From an uncultured bacterium (lineage in GTDB: Bacteria; Chloroflexota; Anaerolineae; J036; Brachytrichaceae), in the NCBI GenBank assembly GCA_903873965.1, contig CAIQQO010000286.1:1-39218 (forward strand): DNA of 39,218 nucleotides, in the 5' to 3' direction. How positions within the stretch are numbered: position 1 is the first letter of the stretch; each line of letters opens with the position of its first letter. Under the pieces are notes generated by a model. It worked only from the letters and a program-made list of their open reading frames with translations, was not told the origin of the DNA and did no database searches. Below are positions 8,138-16,472 of this stretch, piece after piece. The position numbers were made by a program, and so were the translations under genes.

Positions 8138-10822
8138 ATGAAGTTCGAAAAGAAATCCGCCGCAAAGAACACGCCGAAACGAAAACCGAGTCAGTCGGGA
8201 CGACACACGACGCCTCAGCAGCCCGCACGCCCTCTATTGACGTCTGATCAGACTATTGACGTGATCGGTTACGTGCTCATTGGCCTTGCGGCTCTCACCA
8301 TTTTAAGCGCACTATCGCCGACGCAGGGTGAGTTGACCGGTAGTTGGATCCACATGCTTAACCGCATCTTTGGCTGGGGCACGCTGATTGCCCCGCTGAT
8401 GATGGGCTTGGTCGGTATTTATCTGGTACTCAGACGTTTTGGTGATCATTTCCCGCATCTGGCAACCGGCCGACTTGTAGGTATCATACTGGTCTACCTG
8501 ACACTGCTGGCGACAATGCACACCATTGGCATGGGATCGCAACATCCACCAGACGGGCTGAAGCTAGCGGAAAGCGGAAGCGGGGGCGGGTATATCGGAC
8601 ATGGCATACTGAATGCACTGTCCTCGTCGCTTGGCCCCATCGGCGCTGCCATCGTCCTGATCGTCATGTGGGTCGTGTCGCTGATGCTGGTCGTGGGCAT
8701 ATCGGTGGCGCAGATTGTGGACTACCTGCAACGGCGCGCCATCGTGCGACCGAACGACGTTGATGACCCTCAGTCAGGCAACGTGATTGTGCCCCCGTAT
8801 GACCGTGAGCGCGACAATGATGAACTGGTCATCAACGGCCTGAAACCAAAGGCCAAAGGACGCAAGGTGGTGCGCCCCGATGACGAGGATGATCAGGATA
8901 CAAACCAGGTTGGGGCACACCATGCGCCGCGTGGCAATCCGGTTGCCATTACCTCGCCGCGTGAAAATGCAGCGCAATCCAATGGCAGTGGACTGGTGAT
9001 CAATCAGAGCAATGGCCGAAAGACCACGAATGGTGCGCCTTTACACCCGCCGACAACAGCTAACGCACAACGGCTGCCACCGCCGCGCATCATCGGCGGT
9101 GCTGACCCACTCACCAATAACACGCCATCCAGCGCCAGCCGTCCGCTATCTACACAGCCATCACATGCTACTACACCCAGCATTTCGTCACGCATCGAGG
9201 TGCAACGTGTGTGGGAGTTGCCCAATGTTGAAACGACGTTGGAACCGGGCAACGATGCTGCGCTGAAGGAAGTCGATATTCGAAAGCGTGCGCAGGTGAT
9301 TGAAGATACGCTTAATGCCTTTGGCGTGCCGGGGCGCGTGGTCGAAGTCAACCGTGGTCCTACGATTACTCAGTTCGGCGTAGAGCCGGGCTTTATCGAG
9401 ATGAAAGGCGGCAAGCAGGTCAAAGTAAAAGTAAGCCGCATTGCGGGGCTGGCCGATGACCTGGCGCTGGCACTGGCAGCACAACGCATCCGAATCGAAG
9501 CCCCTGTGCCAGGACGCGCCATCGTGGGGATTGAAGTTCCCAATGGCGACACCTCGCTGGTCTCGTTGCGCGACGTGATGGAATCGGACGAATTCGCCCA
9601 CCTCGCGCGCAAGACGCCACTGCGACTCGGGCTTGGGCAGGATGTCAGCGGTCACCCGGTGGTGGCCGATATGACCACCATGCCGCACCTTCTAATCGCC
9701 GGAACGACGGGTTCGGGTAAAAGCGTGTGCGTCAACGCGATCATCGTGGCCTTGTTGTGCTACAACTCGCCCGAAGACCTGCGCTTCCTGATGGTTGACC
9801 CCAAGCGTGTCGAGTTGACCGGGTATAACGGCATCCCACATTTGATTGCGCCGGTCGTCGTCGACCTGGAAAAAGTCACTGCTGTTCTGTCGTGGTCAAC
9901 GCGTGAGATGGAGAACCGTTATCGCACGTTCGCCAAACATGGCGCGCGCAATATCGTCGATTTCAACTTGAAAGTCGCAGAATTCAACGGGCCGAACAGG
10001 CCGGATGACCTGAAAAAGCTCCCCTATATCGTGCTGGTCATCGATGAATTGGCCGACCTGATGATGCTGGCGCCGGACGAAACAGAAAAGACCATCTGCC
10101 GCCTGGCTCAGATGGCGCGCGCGACCGGGATTCACCTGATCATTGCCACGCAACGCCCCAGCGTCGATGTAGTGACTGGTCTCATTAAAGCTAACTTCCC
10201 GGCGCGCATCGCGTTTACGGTAGCCACAAGCGTCGATTCGCGCGTCATCCTCGATACACCGGGCGCCGAAAAGCTGTTGGGGCGCGGTGATATGCTGGTG
10301 GTGACGCCGGAATCAGGACTGCCCGTACGATCACAGGGCTGCTTTGTATCAGATAAGGAAATTAACCGCATCGTGCGACACTGGCGCGCACAGGTGGGCG
10401 GTGACAATGCGGGCAAAGATCCAATCACCGCTGCCATGAATAGTCCGAGCACACCCATGTCGGGTACGCTGAATACCGATCCCAGGCCGGCGCCAGTCGC
10501 AGAGATTGGGGCAGATACGCGGGTCCGCCCGCCTGATCCGCTGACCATCACGTGGGACGAGGCGCGCGCGTTGACCGAAGCCGCGGCGGAAACAAACAAC
10601 GGCGGCAAGGGCGACGACAAGCTGTTTCAAGATGCCGTAGCAACGGTGCGACTGCAGGGCAAAGCGTCGATATCCTTGCTGCAACGCCGCCTTCGCATCG
10701 GTTACACACGCGCGGCACGTTTGATTGAACAGATGGAAGAGCGCGGCATCGTGGGCCCAACATTGCCGGGGGAGCAATTCCGCGAGGTGTTGAAGATGAT
10801 GGATGATGGGAGCGGTGAATAA
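8138..10822 (+). CDS. ftsK: DNA translocase FtsK/SpoIIIE
   Basis: The 894-residue protein is a membrane-anchored, ATP-driven DNA pump that moves chromosomes through the division septum. About four hydrophobic segments occupy residues 39-195. A low-complexity polar linker with basic and acidic clusters runs to about 350. The alpha/beta motor domain follows, with Walker A GTTGSGKS at 522-529, Walker B VIDELADL near 635, and the family segments LAQMARATGIHLIIATQRPS and GRGDML. The C-terminal gamma winged helix (LFQDAVATV...ASISLLQRRLRIGYTRAARLIEQMEERGIVGP) normally reads polar DNA motifs and XerD. The protein appears complete. A PHP-domain gene follows 48 bases later and may be co-transcribed. 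Confidence 0.95.
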   Translation: MKFEKKSAAKNTPKRKPSQSGRHTTPQQPARPLLTSDQTIDVIGYVLIGLAALTILSALSPTQGELTGSWIHMLNRIFGWGTLIAPLMMGLVGIYLVLRRFGDHFPHLATGRLVGIILVYLTLLATMHTIGMGSQHPPDGLKLAESGSGGGYIGHGILNALSSSLGPIGAAIVLIVMWVVSLMLVVGISVAQIVDYLQRRAIVRPNDVDDPQSGNVIVPPYDRERDNDELVINGLKPKAKGRKVVRPDDEDDQDTNQVGAHHAPRGNPVAITSPRENAAQSNGSGLVINQSNGRKTTNGAPLHPPTTANAQRLPPPRIIGGADPLTNNTPSSASRPLSTQPSHATTPSISSRIEVQRVWELPNVETTLEPGNDAALKEVDIRKRAQVIEDTLNAFGVPGRVVEVNRGPTITQFGVEPGFIEMKGGKQVKVKVSRIAGLADDLALALAAQRIRIEAPVPGRAIVGIEVPNGDTSLVSLRDVMESDEFAHLARKTPLRLGLGQDVSGHPVVADMTTMPHLLIAGTTGSGKSVCVNAIIVALLCYNSPEDLRFLMVDPKRVELTGYNGIPHLIAPVVVDLEKVTAVLSWSTREMENRYRTFAKHGARNIVDFNLKVAEFNGPNRPDDLKKLPYIVLVIDELADLMMLAPDETEKTICRLAQMARATGIHLIIATQRPSVDVVTGLIKANFPARIAFTVATSVDSRVILDTPGAEKLLGRGDMLVVTPESGLPVRSQGCFVSDKEINRIVRHWRAQVGGDNAGKDPITAAMNSPSTPMSGTLNTDPRPAPVAEIGADTRVRPPDPLTITWDEARALTEAAAETNNGGKGDDKLFQDAVATVRLQGKASISLLQRRLRIGYTRAARLIEQMEERGIVGPTLPGEQFREVLKMMDDGSGE

Positions 10823-10870
10823 AGACCGCAGGCCTAACGGGCACAAATCCACCCTGAATGACTCAAAGCC

Positions 10871-11536
10871 ATGATTGATCTAGAACTCCACTCGCATACA
10901 CACCATTCAACAGATAGCTTGAACCGGTTACCCGATATCATACGGACGTGCCGCGCGGTAGGTATTGATCGGATCGCGGTGACAGATCACAATGAGATCG
11001 CCGGAGCGTTGCGCGCCTTTAATGCCGCGCCCGATCTGGTGATCGTGGGCGAGGAAGTGAAGACGACGCATGGCGAGTTGCTGTGTCTGTTTATCCACGA
11101 CATGATTCCGCGCGGTACCTCACCGGAGGAAGCCATCGCACGTGTGCGCGCGCAGGGCGGCATCGTAGGCGCACCCCACCCACTTGATCCGAATCGGTCA
11201 GGGTTGGGGCGTGAGAACTTGCTACGGTTGGCGCCTCTGCTGGATTTCGTCGAAGTGTTTAATGCGCGCACACTGGACGCCACAAAGAACACCGAAGCTG
11301 ATGCGCTGGCACTCGCGTTAGGACTGGCGCGATCTGTGGGCAGCGATGCGCATCTGCTGCGCGAGATCGGCGGGTGCCGGGTGCGCATGCGCCCGTACAC
11401 TTCGCCGCAAGATTTTGTCGCTGCACTACAAGAGGCGGAATTAATCACACACACCAGTTCGCCTCTGATGCACCTCGGATCACGCTGGGCAGCCATGGCC
11501 CACGCTCTCGGCATAGACAAAGAACGCCGGGACTAA
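10871..11536 (+). CDS. PHP-domain metal-dependent phosphoesterase
   Basis: The 221-residue protein carries the PHP metal-site motifs in order: HSHTHHSTDS near the N-terminus, VTDHNE at about residue 37, a HPLDPNR histidine near the middle and SDAH at about 158. Small stand-alone PHP proteins hydrolyse phosphoesters such as nucleoside 3',5'-bisphosphates, histidinol phosphate or oligoribonucleotides; which of these applies cannot be told. It follows ftsK by 48 bases in the same direction with a weak ribosome site, so it probably lies on the ftsK transcript. A bidirectional terminator follows its stop codon. Confidence 0.85.
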   Translation: MIDLELHSHTHHSTDSLNRLPDIIRTCRAVGIDRIAVTDHNEIAGALRAFNAAPDLVIVGEEVKTTHGELLCLFIHDMIPRGTSPEEAIARVRAQGGIVGAPHPLDPNRSGLGRENLLRLAPLLDFVEVFNARTLDATKNTEADALALALGLARSVGSDAHLLREIGGCRVRMRPYTSPQDFVAALQEAELITHTSSPLMHLGSRWAAMAHALGIDKERRD

Positions 11537-11537
11537 A

Positions 11538-11575
11538 GGCGCTTCACCCCCTGATGGGAGTGAAGCCGCCTTGTT
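11538..11575. terminator. Hairpin between convergent PHP gene and leuS
   Basis: GGCG-CTTCAC at 11538 pairs with GTGAAG-CCGCC ending at 11570, with one bulge and a CCCCTGATGGGA loop. TTGTT follows on the plus strand. It starts just after the plus-strand stop and lies just beyond the leuS stop, so it may serve both genes. Confidence 0.6.
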
Positions 11576-11592
11576 AAAGATGCAGAAAGACA

Positions 11593-14262
11593 TCAGACGA
11601 CGATATTCACCAGCCGTCCCACTACGTAGCGCACCATTTTAGGCGTTGCGGTGCCGATGTAGCGTTGTGCGCCTTCGGTGGCCAGCGCAGCAGCCTGGAC
11701 GGTTTGCTCGTCTGCGTTCACCGCCACCGTAATGCGGTCGCGCACCTTACCATTCACCTGCACAACAATAGTGATCTCATCATCCTTCGCCGCCACAGCA
11801 TCCGCGACCGGGAATGGTTCCTGGTGGATGCTGTAGGCGTGACCTGTCCGCTGCCACAGTTCTTCCGCCATGTGTGGCGCCACAGGTGCCACCAGATGCA
11901 CCAGAATATCGATGGCTTCATGCCATTCAGGGCTGCCATATTGACCAGCGTCACGCGCTTTGTACAACGCGTTGGTGAACTCCATCAACGCCGACACAAC
12001 CGTGTTAAAACTGAAACTGGTCAGATCACGCTCGTAGCGCTGGATCGTCTGGTGCGTCATGCGACGCAGATCGCGCCCGGTATAGGTCGTCGTCTGCCCC
12101 TTGTCTTCTTCTGGCGACAGCACGATGCGCCACACACGTTCCAGCCAGCGGCGCACACCCGGCACGCCCGACGTGTTCCACGGCACTGTCTGAGCAAAGT
12201 CGCTGATGAACATTTCATAACCGCGCAACGCGTCCGCGCCATGGTCGGCAATAACTTCATCAGGCGTAATGACATTACCCTTCGACTTGCTCATTTTCTC
12301 GTAATACTCGCGGCCTTTTTCGTCGACTTTCTTCTGCGGCGACAGGATCAGCCCCTGGTTTCGCAATGACTTGAACGGTTCGATGAACGGCACCACGCCC
12401 AGGTCATACAATACCTTCGTCCACATCCGCGAATAGAGCAAATGCAGCACCGCATGCTCGGCGCCGCCAACATACATATCGACAGGCAGCCAGTATGCGA
12501 TTTCCTGTGGGTCAAACGGAATCTTGTCATTGTGCACGTCGGAAAAGCGCATGTAGTACCATGACGAACACGCCCATGTGGCCATCGTGTCGGTCTCGCG
12601 GCGCCCCTGCGGTGTGTTGACAAACTCAGGGATATTGGCCAGCGGCGACTCGCCTGTCGCAGTAGGTTCGTAGTTAGCCACGTCGGGCAACCGAACCGGC
12701 AATGCGCTCGCGTCCACGGCTACTTCACCATCATCGGTGTGGACAATTGGGATTGGTGTGCCCCAGTAGCGCTGGCGGCTGATCAGCCACGCGCGAATCT
12801 TATAGTTCACGCGACGCTTACCGATACCCTTCTCCTGCAACCACGCAATTGTCTTGTGCACGCTTTCGCCGGCGGGTACACCAGTCATCGGCCCCGAGTT
12901 CACCATCACACCTTCGTTGGCCTCGTAGGCAGCAGTCATCTCTTCCACTGATGGGGTTGCCGTGATCTGTTCATTGGGCATCACCACAATCTTGATCGGC
13001 AGCCCGAACTTGCGCGCAAACTCGAAGTCGCGTTGATCGTGCGCAGGGACGGCCATGATCGCTCCAGTGCCGTAGCCCATCAGCACATAGTCGGCTACCC
13101 ACACTGGGATTGATTCACCATTCACGGGGTTGGTGACGTAGGCGCCTGTAAACACACCCGTCTTTTCCTTGTGCTCAGCAGTGCGCTGTTCCTCGGTTTC
13201 ACCCTTAGCATAGGCCTGATACTTCTCAACGGCCTCACGCTGCTCGGGCGTAGTGATGCGACTCACCAGTGGATGCTCTGGCGACAACACCATAAACGTC
13301 GCCCCCCACAATGTATCGGGGCGCGTGGTATAGACGGTAATGGACGCGGAACCGTCAAATCTCACCTCGGCCCCTTCCGACTTACCTATCCAATTGCGCT
13401 GCATCTTGACGATCTTCTCAGGCCAGTCGACCGTATCCAAGTCGTTAATCAGCCGGTCAGCATACGACGTGATGCGGAAGAACCACTGTCGGATCACCTT
13501 TTTCTCTACCAGGGCTTGACTGCGCCAGGCGCGCCCGTTTTCCACTTCCTCATCGGCAACGACAACCTTATCGACCGGGTCCCAGTTCACCTGCGTCTCG
13601 GTGCGGAAAGCCATACGATAGTTCATCAAGTAGGCGTTCTTATCGCGGCGGCTCATAGCGTTCCACTCAGCAGCGCTGACAGCCGGCGTCGCTTTGGTGA
13701 TCACACCCACTTGCTCAGCATGTGTATCGATATAGTCAAAGATCAATGCACTGCCATGGGTTGACAATTCCTGTTCCAGATCGCTGATCGGCGCGGCTTT
13801 ATCCAGTCGCGGGTCATACCACGAGTTGAAAATCTGCAGGAAAATCCACTGCGTCCAGCGGTAGTAGTCATCATGCGCACTGTTCAGCAGGCGCGACCAG
13901 TCGTAGCTCAATCCCATCAACTTGTATTGGCGCACGTAGTTGGCCGAATAGCGCTCATTCAAATCGTGCGGGTTGGCTTTGAGCTTAATGGCGGCGTTTT
14001 CTGTAGGCAGACCGAACGCGTCAAAACCCATTGGGTGCAGGACGTTATAACCCTTCATGCGATAGTAGCGCGCCACGACATCGGTCGGCACATAGTTGCG
14101 CGCATGCCCCACCGACATACCTTCGCCGGACGGGTACGGATAAAAGTCCAGGATGTAATACTTGGGCTTATCACCCGATGGCTGCGATTCATACAGGCGA
14201 TCCGCTTCCCAGCGCGCCTGCCACTTCGGCTCGATCTCCTGTGGAACATATCTATCTGACAT
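11593..14262 (-). CDS. leuS: Leucyl-tRNA synthetase
   Basis: The 889-residue class I synthetase charges tRNA-Leu. It has the HIGH-equivalent motif in YPYPSGEGMSVGHARNY, the CP1 editing domain with VYTTRPDTLWGATFM and the GTGAIMAVPAHDQRDFEFA segment, the zinc-less bacterial body, KMSKS at 656-660 and a C-terminal domain ending in VNGKVRDRI and VVGRLVNIVV. The frame is open to 14394, but residues upstream of 14262 are read from the T-box terminator. The true start is the ATG at 14262, nine bases after GAGGAG, and it matches the family start (DRYVPQEIEPKWQARW). A T-box leader controls it, so expression should rise when tRNA-Leu is uncharged. Confidence 0.97.
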   Translation of the reverse strand: MSDRYVPQEIEPKWQARWEADRLYESQPSGDKPKYYILDFYPYPSGEGMSVGHARNYVPTDVVARYYRMKGYNVLHPMGFDAFGLPTENAAIKLKANPHDLNERYSANYVRQYKLMGLSYDWSRLLNSAHDDYYRWTQWIFLQIFNSWYDPRLDKAAPISDLEQELSTHGSALIFDYIDTHAEQVGVITKATPAVSAAEWNAMSRRDKNAYLMNYRMAFRTETQVNWDPVDKVVVADEEVENGRAWRSQALVEKKVIRQWFFRITSYADRLINDLDTVDWPEKIVKMQRNWIGKSEGAEVRFDGSASITVYTTRPDTLWGATFMVLSPEHPLVSRITTPEQREAVEKYQAYAKGETEEQRTAEHKEKTGVFTGAYVTNPVNGESIPVWVADYVLMGYGTGAIMAVPAHDQRDFEFARKFGLPIKIVVMPNEQITATPSVEEMTAAYEANEGVMVNSGPMTGVPAGESVHKTIAWLQEKGIGKRRVNYKIRAWLISRQRYWGTPIPIVHTDDGEVAVDASALPVRLPDVANYEPTATGESPLANIPEFVNTPQGRRETDTMATWACSSWYYMRFSDVHNDKIPFDPQEIAYWLPVDMYVGGAEHAVLHLLYSRMWTKVLYDLGVVPFIEPFKSLRNQGLILSPQKKVDEKGREYYEKMSKSKGNVITPDEVIADHGADALRGYEMFISDFAQTVPWNTSGVPGVRRWLERVWRIVLSPEEDKGQTTTYTGRDLRRMTHQTIQRYERDLTSFSFNTVVSALMEFTNALYKARDAGQYGSPEWHEAIDILVHLVAPVAPHMAEELWQRTGHAYSIHQEPFPVADAVAAKDDEITIVVQVNGKVRDRITVAVNADEQTVQAAALATEGAQRYIGTATPKMVRYVVGRLVNIVV

Positions 14263-14284
14263 TATGGTGTTCTCCTCATGAAAC

Positions 14285-14550
14285 AAAAAGGCCCACTCAT
14301 CCTTATCAGGGACGAGTGGGCCCGTGGTACCACCCTGTTTCATGGCGACGGAAACCGCCATCTCAATGCGCGATAACGGGCGCAAACCCGGCATCGGCTA
14401 AGCCATTATTGCTGGCTTCACCGTTGCGGCTCACGGACGAGTTCGACCTGTGACACAATTGTCGTGCGCTCCTTGTGGGTGCTATACCGGGCTCACACCT
14501 TACTCTCCCGACTCGCTGCAAGGATGGTCTACTACTTCCGCTCGATGCCT
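14285..14550 (-). promoter_or_regulatory. T-box leader (leucine) of leuS
   Basis: On the minus strand the T-box core GGGTGGTACCACG (around 14336-14321) is followed directly by an intrinsic terminator. Its stem GGCCCACTC-GTCC / GGAT-GAGTGGGCC spans 14322-14290 and ends in TTTTT (14289-14285). Upstream lies a roughly 200-base structured region with Stem I-like elements (GGGAGAGTAAGGTGTGAGCCC). A likely specifier CTC (Leu) sits at 14441-14439 in the GAACTC context. In the family, uncharged tRNA pairs with the specifier and with the T-box bulge and prevents termination. The 5' boundary is approximate. Confidence 0.9.
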
Positions 14551-14564
14551 ATCATATCCAGAAG

Positions 14565-14637
14565 TGGACCTGAGGGGATTCGAACCCCTGACCTTCTCAA
14601 TGCCATTGAGACGCGCTCCCAACTGCGCTACAGGCCC
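14565..14637 (-). tRNA. tRNA-Ala(GGC)
   Basis: A full 73-base cloverleaf reads on the minus strand. The acceptor stem is GGGCCTG/CAGGTCC with discriminator A, and the D arm is GCGC/GCGC with AGTTGGGA. The anticodon stem TCTCA/TGAGA has loop ATGGCAT, giving anticodon GGC. The T arm is AGGGG-TTCGAAT-CCCCT. CCA is not encoded. It lies between a strong promoter and the leuS T-box leader, about 15-25 bases before the leader begins. Confidence 0.96.
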
Positions 14638-14654
14638 ACGTAACCAACAACTAC

Positions 14655-14683
14655 ATTCTAGCCGGGAGTGACGAGTTTGTCAA
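14655..14683 (-). promoter_or_regulatory. Near-consensus sigma-70 promoter of tRNA-Ala (and possibly leuS)
   Basis: On the minus strand TTGACA (14683-14678), a 17-base spacer and TAGAAT (14660-14655) match the consensus at all but one position. Transcription would begin about 10 bases before the mature tRNA. No equally good promoter lies between the tRNA and the T-box, although a TATGAT occurs just after the tRNA. The leader may therefore be processed from a joint transcript. Confidence 0.85.
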
Positions 14684-14765
14684 ACGGAATAAAAACGATC
14701 TTCGTAAAACGTGAGGCATGCCCTTGGCGTTATTTATGGGGCATCACTAACGAACGCAGAACCGT

Positions 14766-14771
14766 TATAAT
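14766..14771 (+). promoter_or_regulatory. Putative -10 hexamer, near-leaderless mRNA
   Basis: A perfect TATAAT lies 10 bases before the ATG at 14782, with no ribosome-binding site between. The predicted transcript would have a leader of only a few bases. No clear -35 box was seen. Confidence 0.45.
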
Positions 14772-14781
14772 CACCTGATAC

Positions 14782-15228
14782 ATGAGCGAGCACGTGCAAT
14801 GCCCCAACTGCGGCAGCCTTAAAATCAAAACTAAATCAAAGATCAAGAGTTATGCCTACATTCCGCGCCCGATGGGCCCGCGCATCTGGGCGCTCAATGT
14901 GTTTGCTTTCGTAGGGCTACATTTTCTTCTGCTACTCCAGTTGATGTATGTCTTCCACATCAATCTTGGGCTGGCGGGGGTCATAGTAGCCATCTTCGCG
15001 GGTTTGATCCTGTGGTCCAAAGGGGCGCGCAGCCGGTTGTTCAAACGCCAATACCTCGACCATATTCCGGTGGATGGCGTCTATCGCCACGACTGCACCT
15101 TATGTCAATACCACTGGGTATGGCACACTGGAACTCCGAAGCCCGAAATCCACATTCGCCCGGAACTGATCATGCAAGGCGCTGAACGGATATGGGGCAA
15201 GAAGCGCGCGCGCCGGCCATCTCTATAA
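14782..15228 (+). CDS. Small zinc-ribbon membrane protein, unknown function
   Basis: The 148-residue protein has an N-terminal CPNC (Cys7/Cys10) and a later CTLC (Cys105/Cys108), which together could bind one zinc ion. Between them are one or two membrane segments (about residues 33-80: ALNVFAFVGLHFLLLLQLMYVF and GLAGVIVAIFAGLILW). The C-terminus is basic (KKRARRPSL). I do not recognise a characterised family. It stands alone between the leuS promoter region and the GH16 gene. Confidence 0.7.
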   Translation: MSEHVQCPNCGSLKIKTKSKIKSYAYIPRPMGPRIWALNVFAFVGLHFLLLLQLMYVFHINLGLAGVIVAIFAGLILWSKGARSRLFKRQYLDHIPVDGVYRHDCTLCQYHWVWHTGTPKPEIHIRPELIMQGAERIWGKKRARRPSL

Positions 15229-15230
15229 CG

Positions 15231-15275
15231 AAAAAGCACACCACCGGATTTACCAAGTAAACCCGGTGGTGTGCT
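15231..15275 (-). terminator. Intrinsic terminator of the GH16 gene
   Basis: AGCACACCACCGG (15235-15247) pairs perfectly with CCGGTGGTGTGCT (15263-15275). On the minus strand the stem runs straight into TTTTT (15235-15231). It lies about 45 bases after the GH16 stop. From the other side it could also block read-through from the zinc-ribbon gene. Confidence 0.85.
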
Positions 15276-15319
15276 CCCTCTACCGTCCAATCTCAGGAGT
15301 AACGATGTTCTCGTTAGTT

Positions 15320-16147
15320 CTAGCGTGAGTAAACCCGTACATAGTCAACCAGCATGGTCTGCGGGAAGGTTGTTGTGCTGTCCGGACTGCCTGGCCATGA
15401 ACCACCCACCGCAATATTCAGGATGATGTGGAAAGGCTTGTCGAAGACCCAGGTTGCGCCAGCGGGCATGGTGGACTTATCGATCGTTCGGAATAGTACA
15501 TTGTCGATGTAGAAGCGAACCTGTGTGGCTTCCCATTCAACCGCGTACACGTGATAATCATTCGCGAAAGAAACGTTGCCGGGGAGCGTATAGGCTGTTC
15601 CAACCTTGGCATCGCCCGAAGTACCCGGCATGTGAATGGTGCTGACTACCGAAGTGTCCTTATTCACATGCTCCATGATGTCAATCTCACCACAATTTGG
15701 CCACCCACTGGTGTAAATATCATCTCCGAGCAGCCAGAACGCCGGCCAAACACCCTTTCCATAAGGGATCTTGAGGCGTGCTTCGTAGCGACCATAGGTC
15801 TGTGAGAACTTGCCCTGCGTCTTGATGCGCGCTGAGGTGTAGGAGTTACCGCTGTACTTTTCTTTCTTCGCAATGATCGCCAGGCTGCCATTCTGCTTCT
15901 GAGCATTGGCGGTGCGATTGGTGTAGAACTGCAGTTCTGTGCCGTTGCCCCATTTACCACCTGTGTCAAATACCCACTTTGCCGGATCCGGTGCTGTGCC
16001 ATTCGTGCCGTTGAAGTCATCGGCCCAGACAAGATTCCAAGTTCCCGCGGCGGCGGCGGTCTGTGTGCTGAAGGCTGCCTGCGCAAATACTGATACAAAA
16101 AGTGCTGCTGCACTGAATGCAAGTGTTAGTTTGGTTTTGTTAAACAT
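15320..16147 (-). CDS. Secreted GH16 endo-beta-glucanase (laminarinase/lichenase type)
   Basis: The 275-residue protein has a signal peptide ending near residue 33 (LAFSAAALFVSVFAQAAFS) and one GH16 domain. The catalytic signature GEIDIMEH is intact, with nucleophile Glu154, Asp156 and acid/base Glu159. Other family features are WNLVWADDFNG at the domain start, KFSQTYGRYEARLKIPYGKGVWPAFWLLG, DYHVYAVEWEATQVRFYIDN, and a C-terminal MLVDYVRVYSR. GH16 enzymes of this type cut beta-1,3 or beta-1,3-1,4 glucans outside the cell. The start has a good ribosome site (GGAAAGGAAG). A strong terminator follows. Other sugar genes lie nearby. Confidence 0.93.
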   Translation of the reverse strand: MFNKTKLTLAFSAAALFVSVFAQAAFSTQTAAAAGTWNLVWADDFNGTNGTAPDPAKWVFDTGGKWGNGTELQFYTNRTANAQKQNGSLAIIAKKEKYSGNSYTSARIKTQGKFSQTYGRYEARLKIPYGKGVWPAFWLLGDDIYTSGWPNCGEIDIMEHVNKDTSVVSTIHMPGTSGDAKVGTAYTLPGNVSFANDYHVYAVEWEATQVRFYIDNVLFRTIDKSTMPAGATWVFDKPFHIILNIAVGGSWPGSPDSTTTFPQTMLVDYVRVYSR

Positions 16148-16460
16148 CGTAACTTCCTTTCCGCTTGCAGACCCAATCTCGTTTATTCGTTTCTGCCTGC
16201 GATCTGAGATTGATTATGTGGATTTGCTACGATATGAATATAGGCATAATAGCTGAATTTATTTATTGTTATTTATTATTTATATCGATATTAAGTATCG
16301 CGTACTATCTACGCTCTTTCGCTTATAGCCATTCCGCTTAGGAAGTGCATCCACAACTCGCGCCTGGGGGCTTGCGCCGCTGAAGTGGTCGCTCGGTATC
16401 ACCATCATCATGTGCTTTGACTATGGCGTACATACGCGATACACCTTATTCTTTTTCCGC
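16148..16460. other. Divergent intergenic region with AT-rich core
   Basis: The 16215-16310 stretch is far richer in A and T than the rest of the window, with repeated TTATTTATT-like units and the inverted repeat CGATA-TTAAG-TATCG. It lies upstream of the GH16 gene (minus) and the sugar isomerase-like gene (plus). It probably holds their promoters and regulator sites, for example a TATTAT hexamer on the minus strand. I see no gene in it. Confidence 0.4.
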
Positions 16461-16466
16461 TACACT
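16461..16466 (+). promoter_or_regulatory. Putative -10 hexamer of a leaderless mRNA
   Basis: TACACT lies 6 bases before the ATG at 16473. This is the distance expected if transcription starts at the A of the start codon. No Shine-Dalgarno sequence is present. Confidence 0.4.
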
Positions 16467-16472
16467 TCGCTT

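Noticed and set aside
14263-14394. N-terminal extension of leuS
   Set aside because: These codons are the T-box terminator and antiterminator. A strong ribosome site and the family start lie at 14262.
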